From: Afipia sp.
GTDB lineage: Bacteria > Pseudomonadota > Alphaproteobacteria > Rhizobiales > Xanthobacteraceae
DNA length: 64,000 nucleotides
Reading direction: 5' to 3'
NCBI GenBank assembly: GCA_024707075.1
Contig: JANQAK010000001.1
Span: forward strand, 890,001 to 954,000
Shown here: one piece after another, positions 53,079 to 61,465 of the stretch
Layout: every line of letters starts with the position of its first letter
How positions within the stretch are numbered: the first letter of the stretch is position 1
Translations under genes and position numbers: made by a program
Notes under the pieces: model-generated
Database searches by the model: none
Told to the model about the DNA's origin: nothing
What the model saw: only the letters and a program-made list of their open reading frames with translations

Positions 53079-53176
53079 TGACCAATGTTCCTGTGCTGAA
53101 TGTGAGCAACGATAACATCTTGACCCGGCACTCCGAATGTCCAATCTTGAACAGTCGCAATATCAGGATTGAACAG
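53079..53176. promoter_or_regulatory. Divergent promoter with TTGAACAG direct repeats
   Basis: A 98-base gap between divergent NMO and LysR genes. TTGAACAG occurs twice (about 53147 and 53168), and the spacing of about two turns would suit a LysR dimer. No single palindrome of T-N11-A type stands out. Confidence 0.4.
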
Positions 53177-54076
53177 ATGGACTGGGACCTGTGCCGGACT
53201 TTCATCGCGGTCACCGAGACCGGCAGCTATCTCGGCGCGGCGCGCCGCCTGCGCTCGAGCCACCCCACCGTGGGCCGCGAGATCGCCGCGCTGGAAGCCC
53301 AGCTCGGGACCAAACTGTTCGTCCGTTCCAATGACGGGCTGGTGCTGACCGCGCAGGGCCGCCGTTTCCGCGAACATACCGCCGCGATGGAAGCCGCGGC
53401 ATTGCGCGCGGAGGCCGCGGTCTCGGCGAAAGGCGAGAAAGCGCGCGGGATCGTCAAGTTCTCGATCGGCCCGACATTGGCGGCCTACTGGCTGATGCCG
53501 CACATGGCGTCATTCATCGCCACCCATCCCGATGTCCAGATCGAATTCGTCACGCATCCGTTTCCGGTCAGCGTGCGCAAGCGCGAGGCCGACATCGTGC
53601 TGCGCATCTATCAAAGCGGCGACGAGAACCTGGTGGGGCGCAAGATCGCGCGGCTTGGCGTTGGCTTCTATGCCTCGCGCGACTACGCCGCCCGCCATCC
53701 GCTGCCCCAGCATCGCGACGACTGGAAACATCACAGCGTCATCGGCTTCGCGGACAGGGCCTCCAACGCGGAACTGGGCCGCTGGAGCGATCATGTCGCG
53801 CGGCATGCCTCCGTGGTGATGCGATGTTCGTCACAGTCCGACATGCTGGCGGCGGTCCGCGCCGGGATCGGCATCTGCGCCATGTCCTGCATCGTCGGCG
53901 ACGCGCATGACGATCTCGTTCGCGTGTCGCCGCAGAAGCTCGCCGGCATCTCCGACATCTGGCTGCTGGCGCACCCGGACCTGATCGGTCTGCCGCCAGT
54001 CCGTGCGGTGATCGATTTCATCACCCGGCGCTCGCGCGAGGATCGCGATATTCTGAGCGGCGGGACAAAAGTGTAA
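53177..54076 (+). CDS. LysR-family transcriptional regulator
   Basis: A 299-residue regulator from ATG 53177 (AGGA upstream; the frame is open to 53078). The HTH (about 2-60) reads RTFIAVTETGSYLGAARRLR, then SSHPTVGREIAALEAQLG and TKLFVRSNDGLVLTAQGRRF. The effector domain follows (residues 90-295). It is divergent from the nitronate monooxygenase gene, the usual layout for a LysR regulator and its target. Confidence 0.92.
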   Translation: MDWDLCRTFIAVTETGSYLGAARRLRSSHPTVGREIAALEAQLGTKLFVRSNDGLVLTAQGRRFREHTAAMEAAALRAEAAVSAKGEKARGIVKFSIGPTLAAYWLMPHMASFIATHPDVQIEFVTHPFPVSVRKREADIVLRIYQSGDENLVGRKIARLGVGFYASRDYAARHPLPQHRDDWKHHSVIGFADRASNAELGRWSDHVARHASVVMRCSSQSDMLAAVRAGIGICAMSCIVGDAHDDLVRVSPQKLAGISDIWLLAHPDLIGLPPVRAVIDFITRRSREDRDILSGGTKV

Positions 54077-54088
54077 CGCAACAAAAAA

Positions 54089-54108
54089 GGCCCCGGAAAA
54101 CCGGGGCC
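54089..54108 (-). terminator. Bidirectional terminator
   Basis: GGCCCCGG-AAAA-CCGGGGCC forms a perfect 8-bp stem. On the minus strand it is followed by TTTTTT, ending the porin gene, and on the plus strand it ends the LysR gene. Confidence 0.85.
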
Positions 54109-54125
54109 TCAAGTTTGTCTGGAGA

Positions 54126-54151
54126 GAATTCTTAGTATGAATTCTTAGTAT
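54126..54151. repeat. 13-bp tandem duplication at the porin stop codon
   Basis: GAATTCTTAGTAT occurs twice in direct tandem (54126-54138 and 54139-54151). The second copy holds the stop codon of the porin gene (TTA at 54145-54147 on the plus strand). Confidence 0.85.
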
Positions 54152-54864
54152 TTCGCCATAACCGGACCACCCCAGTTGAAGTGATAGTTCACGCCGACCT
54201 TCACGGTATGGAGGTCGTCCTTGTAGGAGAGCGCGCCAGCAGGAGTGGACGCCACAGTGGTCGTGTCGAAGTTGTAGTACTGGTACTCAACCTTCGCCGA
54301 CCAGGCGGGAGCGAACATGTATTCAAAGCCGCCGCCGACGGTATAGCCGGTCGAGTTGCGGTCGGTCACAGCCGGCAGGAAGCCCGCCGTGGCAGCAAGG
54401 CCGTTGTCGTCACGGAATGCGACACCGCCCTTGGCATAGACCAGACCCGGGCCCCAAGTGTAGCCGAGACGGCCGGTGACCGACGCGAGCCAGTCAGTGC
54501 GGTCGCGGAAGGTCCCAACTGCGTTGGAGAATGAGCGGTCGCTGTTCGACAGGCCGCTGATCTGGCCTTCGACACCGATCAGCCAGTTCGGAGCGAACTG
54601 ATAGTCCGCGCCGACCTGACCGCCGCCGAGGAACGCGGCGTCGCGGTTGCTGCCGGTGAGGCCAGCAATGGTGGTCGCATAGCCGTTGTCACCGCCGAAG
54701 GCTGCGCCGATGTGCGCGCCGACGTAGATGCCGGTCCAGTTGTAGATCGGCGCGGCATAAATCGGCGCCTTGGTGTAGGTGCGCGCAGGCAGGTCAGCGG
54801 CGAAAGAGGCCGTCGAAGCCAGCAGGGCGGCGGAAAGTGCCAGGAGTGCAGAACGGATACGCAT
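54145..54864 (-). CDS. Outer-membrane beta-barrel protein (Omp25/Omp31-like)
   Basis: A 239-residue protein: signal peptide about 1-22, then a beta-barrel with alternating hydrophobic strands (NWTGIYVGAHIGAAFGG, GQVGADYQFAPNWLIGVEGQ, GGGFEYMFAPAWSAKVEYQY, LHTVKVGVNYHF). This pattern is that of small Rhizobiales porins related to Brucella Omp25/31. It stabilises the outer membrane or binds host factors in relatives. The gene is last before the composition changes to island DNA. Confidence 0.9.
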   Translation of the reverse strand: MRIRSALLALSAALLASTASFAADLPARTYTKAPIYAAPIYNWTGIYVGAHIGAAFGGDNGYATTIAGLTGSNRDAAFLGGGQVGADYQFAPNWLIGVEGQISGLSNSDRSFSNAVGTFRDRTDWLASVTGRLGYTWGPGLVYAKGGVAFRDDNGLAATAGFLPAVTDRNSTGYTVGGGFEYMFAPAWSAKVEYQYYNFDTTTVASTPAGALSYKDDLHTVKVGVNYHFNWGGPVMAKY

Positions 54865-55349
54865 TGTTTTTTCCCCGTGTTGAAGTTGGACGAACCCTAT
54901 TGGTCCCCCAGTTAATGAAAAATGGACAACGGGGCCGATGGTTTCAGGTCGAGCGGATCGTCCGCAGCTTTCTCCTCAAGCGTGATAAAATAGACACGCT
55001 AACGGTCAAAATCGAAAGGCGCTGTTAAACATAATGCGTCCCGCGCGTTCGCGCTTCAGCGGCGCGGCCTCAGAGGCTCGCGTGCATGTGCCGGTGGTGT
55101 GGACGGTGAAGATGAGAAAGCGGCAAAAACTCGCTGGCGGTGGATGTAGTCACACCCGAACCATGCTTTGCCCAGAAAAAAATAAAACCGGGTCAAAAAC
55201 GCATAAAGATATGAAAAATGTCAATAATTCAGTGACTTAAGCCGAATTCGATCCTGAGCTATTCCGAAAATAGCAGGACTGGAACAGGTCCTGATCAGGA
55301 CTCGAACAGGCAGACAATTCATCAAAACACGCGTGCTTGGATGTAGCGG
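54865..55349. other. Intergenic boundary between backbone and accessory region
   Basis: No gene is supported. The right part (from about 55130) is visibly richer in A and T than the left. It holds the direct repeats at 55274-55310. No tRNA gene or clear attachment core could be identified. Confidence 0.45.
55274..55310. repeat. Two 15-bp direct repeats, 22-base period
   Basis: CAGGACTGGAACAGG (55274-55288) and CAGGACTCGAACAGG (55296-55310) differ at one base. They lie at the left side of the accessory region, past the end of the HTH gene. Two-turn spacing fits protein binding or a recombinase arm site. Confidence 0.55.
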
Positions 55350-55742
55350 CTAGGTCGCGTCGGAATTCTCGTCGATATGAGAGCGGTGCTGGGACAACAG
55401 GTCGATCAACCGCTCTTCGAGATGAGCAATCTCGCTTTCCTGTAGCAGGCCATCTCGTCCTGCCAGGGCAAGGAACACCTCCAACACTTTGTTGGAATGA
55501 CGCGCGAGTAACACGAGGTAGGATCCGCTCGGACCGTACGCCCCGCTGAACCAGTTCTTGACGGTTCGCTCGTTCGCCCCGGTCAATTTCGCGACCGTTT
55601 TGATCTTCGAGCTTCCCGCGAAGTCCCGGTTCAAGGCTTTGCTCATTGCTCCCGCAAAATTTGTCAAAGCTGCGGCACCCGCGCTGGCTTGCTGGTTTTC
55701 GGCCTGATGCGGAAAGATCTTACCCCCATTCGGAAACGACAT
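55350..55742 (-). CDS. Small helix-turn-helix protein of the recombinase island
   Basis: A 130-residue protein starting at ATG 55742 with GGAG upstream. An HTH-like segment reads SSKIKTVAKLTGANERTVKN and WFSGAYGPSGSYLVLLARHS, then helical VLEVFLALAGRD. Relatives accompany serine recombinases in Rhizobiales islands and probably bind DNA. The gene faces the recombinase over a 79-base spacer, so it may control recombinase expression. Confidence 0.7.
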   Translation of the reverse strand: MSFPNGGKIFPHQAENQQASAGAAALTNFAGAMSKALNRDFAGSSKIKTVAKLTGANERTVKNWFSGAYGPSGSYLVLLARHSNKVLEVFLALAGRDGLLQESEIAHLEERLIDLLSQHRSHIDENSDAT

Positions 55743-55821
55743 TCCACGCTCCCATCAATTAGCTGTCATGGGGAAACTCGACCGCTGAATTGGGGAAGCA
55801 GCGAGACTCGTATGTGTTGGA

Positions 55822-56576
55822 ATGAGGGTAGCCTTGAACAGGCAAACCGGTGGGGCCCACGCAAAAACTGATCCGAACAAGGCGCAGTCGGCCGTTGCTT
55901 ACGTCCGCATGTCGACGGATCACCAGAAGTACTCGACTGAAAATCAGCTAGATCGCATCCGGCGCTTTGCCGAGGAACGCGGCTTCGACATTTTACGGAT
56001 TTATGAGGACTCCGGAAGAAGCGGCCTTCGGCTCGATGGACGTGAAGCACTCCAGGCCCTGATGGCGGAGGTCCATTCGGGACAAGCTCAGTTTGTCGCC
56101 ATCCTGGTCTACGATGTGAGCCGCTGGGGCCGTTTTCAGGATGCAGATGAAGGCGCGTACCACGAGCACATCTGCTCCCGAGCGGGGATCCGGGTCCATT
56201 ACTGCGGCGAGCAGTTCGAGAACGACGGCAGCATCGGCTCCAATCTTCTCAAGACCGTCAAACGGGTCATGGCCGGCGAGTACAGCCGCGAGCTATCCGT
56301 GAAGGTTTTCGCGGGCCAGTGCCGGCTTGCGGAACTTGGCTATCGGCAGGGCGGTGCTGCTGGATACGGTCTTAGACGCACCCTCATCGACGAAAATCAT
56401 ATGCCAAAAAGTGAGCTGTCGTCCGGTCAACGCAAGAGCCTGCAGACCGACCGCGTGGTTCTGACCTTGGGGCCGTCGAACGAAATCGAGAATGTCCAAA
56501 GGATTTATCGGATGTTTGTCGATGATGGAAAATCGGAGAAGGAGATCGCGGCTATCTTTAACGCGGAAGGCCACAC
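55822..56576 (+). pseudogene. Serine recombinase, 3' part lost at IS insertion
   Basis: The remaining 251 codons hold the complete resolvase catalytic domain: AVAYVRMSTDHQKYSTENQ with catalytic S31 and R29, YEDSGRSGLRLDGREALQAL, VYDVSRWGRF, and the helix near MAGEYSRELSVKVFAGQCRL. The recombinase domain breaks at IFNAEGHT, where an IS3-family left end begins at 56577. Complete large serine recombinases of this kind are about 500 residues, so the zinc-ribbon and coiled-coil part is gone. The catalytic domain may still be made but cannot integrate normally. The region downstream of the element is unrelated (ParB-like), so a deletion went with the insertion. Confidence 0.88.
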
Positions 56577-56638
56577 TGATCTGCCCCCTTTGAAGTGGTC
56601 CTCCCTGAAGTATGATTTTCGGATGGAGGATGAGATCG

Positions 56639-56917
56639 ATGGCAAGGAAGAGGCATACGGCTGAAGAGATTGTTGCGAAGCTGCGGCAGGTTGATGTGCT
56701 GATGGCACAGGGCCGGCAGGTGGTAGACGCGGTCCGAGCGATAGGCGTGACGGAAGTAACGTACTATCGATGGCGGAATGAGTACGGCGGCCTGAAGGGC
56801 GATCAGGTGAAGCGGCTGAAGGAGCTGGAGACCGAGAACAATCGTCTCCGGCGGGCGGTGTCGGACCTGACGCTGGACAAGCTGATCCTGGCGGAGGCCG
56901 CAAAGGGAAACTTCTAA
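56639..56917 (+). CDS. IS3-family transposase OrfA
   Basis: A 92-residue protein from ATG 56639 (GGAGGA eight bases upstream). MARKRHTAEEIVAKLRQVDV begins the HTH (HTH_Tnp_1), and a leucine-zipper stretch (VKRLKELETENNRLRRAVSD) mediates dimerisation with OrfAB. Near its end the slippery heptamer A-AAG-GGA (56902-56908) lets some ribosomes shift -1 into OrfB. It binds the IS ends. Confidence 0.9.
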   Translation: MARKRHTAEEIVAKLRQVDVLMAQGRQVVDAVRAIGVTEVTYYRWRNEYGGLKGDQVKRLKELETENNRLRRAVSDLTLDKLILAEAAKGNF

Positions 56918-57780
56918 GCCCCTCCCGACGCCGTGCGTGCGTCGATCATGTAACAGTTGAGCTTGGCATCTCCGAAAGACGGGCGTGCCGGGCTTTGGGT
57001 CAACATCGATCGACGCAGCGCAAGACCCCAACGACCCCCGATGACGAGGCAGCATTGACTGCCGACATCATCGCGCTTGCCCGCCAGTATGGACGCTACG
57101 GATATCGCCGGATTACGGCGTTGCTTCGCAGAGCCGGCTGGACGGTGAACAAGAAGCGTGTCGAGCGGATCTGGCGATGTGAGGGGCTGAAGGTGCCTGC
57201 CAAACAGCCTAAACGCGGGCGTCTGTGGCTCAACGACGGTTCATGCATCCGTCTGCGGCCCGAGCGGCCCAACCACGTCTGGTCCTATGACTTCGTTGCT
57301 GATCGCACCCACGACGGAAAGGCGTTCCGGATTTTGTGCATCATCGACGAGTTCACCCGTGAGAGCCTGGCCATAAGGGTCGCACGGAAGCTCAAGGCCA
57401 CCGACGTCATCGAAGCCCTGTGCGAGTTGTTTGTCGCGCGCGGCATTCCGACCCACATCCGCTCCGACAACGGACCTGAGTTCGTTGCCGAAGCACTCCG
57501 AGATTGGATCGCCGCTGTTGGAGCCAAGACCGCCTACATCGAACCGGGCAGCCCGTGGGAGAATGGCTATTGCGAGAGCTTCAACGGCAAGCTGCGCGAT
57601 GAACTGCTCAACGGCGAGATCTTCTACACACTCAAGGAGGCCCAGATCGTGATCGAAAATTGGCGACGCCACTACAACACCGTGCGTCCACACTCATCGC
57701 TTGGATATCGACCGCCGGCACCCGAAGCCATCGTCTGGCCAACACCTAGGGAGGTAGTCAAAATGCAATCTCTAAACTAA
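56902..57780 (+). CDS. IS3-family transposase OrfB (reached by -1 frameshift)
   Basis: The frame is read from about 56902 (KGKLLSPSRRRACVDHVTVE...) after the -1 slip at A-AAG-GGA, since there is no good initiator before TTG 56995. The integrase core has the DDE triad: Asp in WSYDFVADRTHDG, Asp in HIRSDNGPEF and Glu in SPWENGYCESFNGKLRDEL. The HTH_21 part (YGRYGYRRITALLRRAGW) precedes it. It appears intact, so the element could still be active. Confidence 0.9.
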   Translation, partial: KGKLLSPSRRRACVDHVTVELGISERRACRALGQHRSTQRKTPTTPDDEAALTADIIALARQYGRYGYRRITALLRRAGWTVNKKRVERIWRCEGLKVPAKQPKRGRLWLNDGSCIRLRPERPNHVWSYDFVADRTHDGKAFRILCIIDEFTRESLAIRVARKLKATDVIEALCELFVARGIPTHIRSDNGPEFVAEALRDWIAAVGAKTAYIEPGSPWENGYCESFNGKLRDELLNGEIFYTLKEAQIVIENWRRHYNTVRPHSSLGYRPPAPEAIVWPTPREVVKMQSLN

Positions 57781-57816
57781 CATTCCAATCGGACCACTCA
57801 GTGGGGGGCCGGTCAC

Positions 57817-58407
57817 CAGCATCGAGCGGTAGATTTGTTAAAAGACGTCGGCACACTCCGCAAGCGGGGCTATAGCGACGGCCAGATCGCCGAGAAAATC
57901 GGGGTGACACCGGAATACGTCTACACGATCGGTCAGTTGCTCGAAAATGGTGAGGAGCGACTGTTGACTGCCGTTGAAGCTGGTCTGATCCCCCTCACCC
58001 TCGCAATGGAGATTTCGAAGTCTGACGACGAGTCCATTCAGCATGCTCTTGCTCAAGCTTACACCGAGAAAAAACTGCGAGGCAAAAAGCTTGTCGCCGT
58101 GCGCAGGCTTATCGAGCAGCGGCGCCGCCGAGGCCGGCAGATTCAAGGAAGTAGCTATGGCCGTCGTGACCAGTCCAAACGACCCTTGACCACTGAAGCC
58201 CTAATGCGTGCATATCGACAGGAAGCTGATCGGCAGAAGGTCATGATCAAGAAGGCCGAGGTGACCCAAAACCGTCTGCTGTTCGTGGTCGAAGCACTGC
58301 GGTCACTAAAGAACGACGAAGGCTTTGCAACGCTGCTTCGTGCTGAGAAACTCGAATTGATGCCGGCCTATATAGAGCAGCAACTGGGCGGGAGGGCTGA
58401 AGTATGA
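57817..58407 (+). pseudogene. ParB/RepB-like partition protein, N-terminal half lost at IS insertion
   Basis: From the first base after the IS the frame reads QHRAVDLLKDVGTLRKRGYS, DGQIAEKIGVTPEYV and VEAGLIPLTLAMEIS, the HTH (KorB-like) and C-terminal part of a ParB-like protein. The ParB N-terminal nuclease-like domain (about 100 codons) is missing. A TTG at 57835 could start a 190-residue remnant. Its stop overlaps the next start (ATGA), so the two ParB-like genes were translationally coupled. Confidence 0.85.
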
Positions 58408-59327
58408 CAGACCCCTCCGACAGAGTTGAGTTCAACAAAATCACCCAAGCATTCGAGGGAAAATGCGCGAAAATCCCGATCTCCTCGATCTTGCCGGTTC
58501 ACGCGATTCACAAGAACGTCAAGGCGAGCAAGAAATATCGGCAGATTGTGACGTCGATTCGTGAGGTCGGGTTGGTTGAATCGCCAGTCGTAGTTCAGGC
58601 GCCAAGAAAACCGGGTGTTTATCTCTTATTGGACGGTCACTTAAGAATAGAGGCCTTAAAGGACATCGGGATCGAAGAGGTCGAGTGCATCATCTCAACC
58701 GACGACGAGGCATTCACCTACAACAAGCGTGTGAGCCGTCTATCCCCGGTGCAAGAGCAGCGAATGATAGCAAAAGCTATCGAGCACAACGTGCCGAAAG
58801 AGCGGATAGCAAAGGCACTCGACATCAATATTCGAAGCGTCGTGCGCAAGGCAAAGCTACTCGAGGGCATCTGCAGTGAAGCGGTCGGTCTACTAAAGGA
58901 TAAGTCGTGTCCGATGGCAATTTTCGACGTACTGCGAAAAATGAACCCGATACGCCAAATCGAGGCCGCTGAACTTCTCGTCAATGCGAACAACTACACG
59001 GTGAGCTACATCTCTGCGATCCTCGCGGGAACGCCGCAATCGCAGTTGGCAGACACTGAAACGCCAAAGCGCATGAAAGGCATGACTGCTGAGGCGATGC
59101 AGCGCATGGAGCGAGAACTGTCCCGGCTCCAGGAATCTATGACCGGCATCCAGGACTCTTACGGAAGAGACCATCTCAACTTGACCGTCGTGAAGGGGTA
59201 TGTAGCAAAGCTGCTCGGCAATACCCGCATCTCGCGTTATCTGAGACAGCACCGGCCGGAGTTTGTGATGGAATTCCAGAGCATAGCTGAAATGACAACA
59301 ACACTTCCCGCGGAGGCAGCGGAGTAG
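58404..59327 (+). CDS. ParB/RepB-like partition protein with RepB C-terminal domain
   Basis: A 307-residue protein. The ParB N-terminal domain covers about 22-115 (ISSILPVHAIHKNVKASKKY, YLLLDGHLRIEALKDIGIEE), the middle is an HTH (VPKERIAKALDINIRSVVRK) and the C-terminal part matches the RepB partition domain (MNPIRQIEAAELLVNANNYT, VSYISAILAGTPQSQL). It has no ParA/RepA partner here, so a role in partition is doubtful; a DNA-binding or CTP-dependent role for the island is possible. Its gene overlaps that of the truncated ParB by 4 bases. Confidence 0.82.
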   Translation: MTDPSDRVEFNKITQAFEGKCAKIPISSILPVHAIHKNVKASKKYRQIVTSIREVGLVESPVVVQAPRKPGVYLLLDGHLRIEALKDIGIEEVECIISTDDEAFTYNKRVSRLSPVQEQRMIAKAIEHNVPKERIAKALDINIRSVVRKAKLLEGICSEAVGLLKDKSCPMAIFDVLRKMNPIRQIEAAELLVNANNYTVSYISAILAGTPQSQLADTETPKRMKGMTAEAMQRMERELSRLQESMTGIQDSYGRDHLNLTVVKGYVAKLLGNTRISRYLRQHRPEFVMEFQSIAEMTTTLPAEAAE

Positions 59328-59371
59328 CCCGTGTTGATACCCGGACGCGGCGCGTCAGAGCTAAGCGATGC

Positions 59372-59400
59372 GCGCTGAGGGCCAAATACACCCTCAGCGC
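59372..59400. terminator. Hairpin between convergent island genes
   Basis: GCGCTGAGGG and CCCTCAGCGC (10-bp perfect arms) around a 9-base loop, between the ParB-like gene and the DUF5681 gene. No T-run, so termination efficiency is uncertain. Confidence 0.55.
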
Positions 59401-59414
59401 TGCTGACTCAAAGG

Positions 59415-59825
59415 CTACACAGGAAAATCCTCACGCAACACCATCCGCATGAGCTTCAATGTGTCCAAAATATCATCTGTAACGTCTTCTGGAAAATTCT
59501 TTGCAAGCTTCTCTGACTTTAAGAATTGCTCAAGTTGCGCTGTCTTTTCGTTCCAAAGTTCGGACGTTAACGAGCGCTCCAACTTCTTATATTCAACGAT
59601 CGCTCGCATATTTCCCGACACGGCGTGCTTCACGAGCTGCCTGTTAATTGCAACAAACGCTGGAATCGTCTTACGCTTTCCATTTTCGATGATCGGAACG
59701 GGCATTTCAGTCGCAGCGAAGAAGTCCTCGCGATTCTGCTGCGCAGAAATCTGGCGGGCCTGCTTGCGCGGCCGACCCTTAAAATTACCGCAGCCGATAT
59801 ATCGGCCTCGTTCGTCTCGTGTCAT
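59415..59825 (-). CDS. DUF5681-like protein
   Basis: A 136-residue protein starting at ATG 59825. It begins MTRDERGRYIGCGNFKGRPR, the Gly/Arg/Pro start typical of DUF5681, continues as a helical domain (KRKTIPAFVAINRQLVKHAV, SGNMRAIVEYKKLERSLTSE) and ends acidic. DUF5681 proteins often accompany ParB-type methyltransferases and phage-like genes in alphaproteobacteria, and no activity is known to me. It is the last gene of the minus-strand set starting at 62656. Confidence 0.65.
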   Translation of the reverse strand: MTRDERGRYIGCGNFKGRPRKQARQISAQQNREDFFAATEMPVPIIENGKRKTIPAFVAINRQLVKHAVSGNMRAIVEYKKLERSLTSELWNEKTAQLEQFLKSEKLAKNFPEDVTDDILDTLKLMRMVLREDFPV

Positions 59826-60082
59826 TTGTGAACTCGCAATGGGAGGAATGGAGCAAGGCCACAAACGGAAAAGCGTGACCCTGCAGGTTTTCCAAATCTT
59901 TGCCATGCAAAGATTCAGGCCCATCAGGCGTCACGCCATCAACTACACGCTACTTTCCGGATCGAGACATCACGTAGGGTTCACAGAACCCCCACCCAGA
60001 CCTCGCGTGAGGCAAGTTCTTCCTAGCACACAATGCGCTTGCGATCAAATTTTGGGTCGCACAATTGTCTGTTTGAAGGCTC

Positions 60083-61396
60083 TTACCCTAGCGGATCGCC
60101 GCGCGCCTCAATCTCAGCAAACGTCTCGCCAGTCGCCGAGAGGATCGCAGGCTCCTTTGTGAAATCCTGCCAACGCCTGATAGCCACATCGACATAGAGC
60201 GGGTCAATTTCGATCGCGCGGGCCTTACGCTTGGACTTTTCAGCGGCCATAATGGTCGTGCCAGACCCCACAAAGGGGTCAAGCACAATGTCGCCGCGCC
60301 GCGAGCAATCCTTGATGGCGTCGATGACGAGAGCCGTTGGCTTCACCGTAGGATGCATTTCGAGATCATCGTCCCGACCTGCCCGCCAGGTGTTCACGCC
60401 CGCATAGTCCCAGACGTTCGTCCGATACCGACCGTTCTTCCCGAGCTCCACAGTGTTGACGTGGGGCTCGTTGCCGACCTTGTAGACAAATACGAGTTCG
60501 TGCTTGGACCTATAGAAGGATCCCATGCCGCCATTGTTCTTGTTCCACACGCAGAGATTCTTCAGACCTGAATAGATCCCGGACGAAGCTTTCATGACCT
60601 CCCCCAAATGGCGCCAATCCATGCAGATGAAGTGGATAGCGCCGTTTACGCTGACGCTGGCCATGTTGGAGAACGTCGATTGCAAGAACTGTTCGAACTC
60701 GGCAGGCGTCATTTCGCCAGATGCCATCTTGAATTCGCGGTGCTTGATAGATCCCAACCCGCCGACGTGGCCGTCGATGGGAACATTGTAAGGGGGGTCG
60801 GTAAAAACCATCCGGGCCCGCTCATCGTTCATCAGTGCCGAATATGTCGACGCCTTACAGGCATCCCCGCACATAAGCTTGTGATCGCCAAGGAGCCAGA
60901 TGTCTCCAGTTTCGGAGACGGCCGTCGATTCCTTGCGCGGGACAGCGTCCGCCCGATCAGCCTTGACTGCGATTGCGGGTCCGTCAATCAAGCCGTCGAT
61001 CTCGGCAGTCTCAAAACCCATGACTTCGAGATCGAAACCCAGATCGAGAGCTGACAACTCCTGAAAATCGAGTTTCATCTGCTCGACGTCCCACCCGGCG
61101 TTCAAGGCGATCTTGTTGTCGGCGTACATGAACGCCCGCTTTTGTTCGGCTGTAAGATGGTCGATCCTTAGGGTTGGGACGACGTCGAGGCCGACAAGCC
61201 GCGCTGCTTCCAGGCGCCCATGACCCGCCAGAATCACATTGTCGGCGTCGATCAAAACCGGGTTGTTGAACCCAAATTCCCGGATCGAGGCTGCGATCTG
61301 ATGGATCTGCTTCTTGGAATGAAGCCTCGCATTGCGGGGATTGGGCTTAAGCTGAGAGATTGAACACTGTTCGACCTGATAATTACGCATACGCAC
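60083..61396 (-). CDS. ParB-domain / DNA methyltransferase fusion protein (N6-adenine or N4-cytosine type, beta class)
   Basis: A 437-residue protein starting at ATG 61396 with AGGAGG upstream. The N-terminal 105 residues are a ParB/Srx-like domain (ISQLKPNPRNARLHSKKQIH, ILAGHGRLEAARLVGLDVVP). The C-terminal part is a methyltransferase with motif IV DPPYNVP (200-206), motif X-like HPTVKP (348-353) and motif I FVGSGTT (375-381). Motif IV before motif I makes it beta class. DPPY accepts adenine N6 or cytosine N4. No restriction gene is adjacent, so it is an orphan enzyme. Such fusions are common in phages and mobile islands. Confidence 0.92.
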   Translation of the reverse strand: MRMRNYQVEQCSISQLKPNPRNARLHSKKQIHQIAASIREFGFNNPVLIDADNVILAGHGRLEAARLVGLDVVPTLRIDHLTAEQKRAFMYADNKIALNAGWDVEQMKLDFQELSALDLGFDLEVMGFETAEIDGLIDGPAIAVKADRADAVPRKESTAVSETGDIWLLGDHKLMCGDACKASTYSALMNDERARMVFTDPPYNVPIDGHVGGLGSIKHREFKMASGEMTPAEFEQFLQSTFSNMASVSVNGAIHFICMDWRHLGEVMKASSGIYSGLKNLCVWNKNNGGMGSFYRSKHELVFVYKVGNEPHVNTVELGKNGRYRTNVWDYAGVNTWRAGRDDDLEMHPTVKPTALVIDAIKDCSRRGDIVLDPFVGSGTTIMAAEKSKRKARAIEIDPLYVDVAIRRWQDFTKEPAILSATGETFAEIEARGDPLG

Positions 61397-61465
61397 CTCC
61401 TGTGTGAGGCGAGTATATGACCAAGTATGACTGACTTCAATGAGACATTTGAGGGCGAGCGAGCT

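Larger units (their letters stand above)
56577..57815 (+). mobile_element. IS3-family (IS407-group-like) insertion sequence, 1239 bp
   Basis: Terminal inverted repeats: left TGATCTGCCCCCTTTGAAGT..., right (complement) TGACCGGCCCCCCACTGAGT..., about 18 of the first 25 bases alike. The two-gene orfA/orfB layout with a -1 frameshift and the DDE motif are those of IS3. The 4-base flanks differ (ACAC on the left, CCAG on the right), so there is no target-site duplication; this and the two truncated neighbours point to an adjacent deletion. Confidence 0.9.

Noticed and set aside
55274-55310. CRISPR array
   Set aside because: There are only two repeat units of 15 bases with a 7-base spacer, which is far from CRISPR repeat and spacer sizes.
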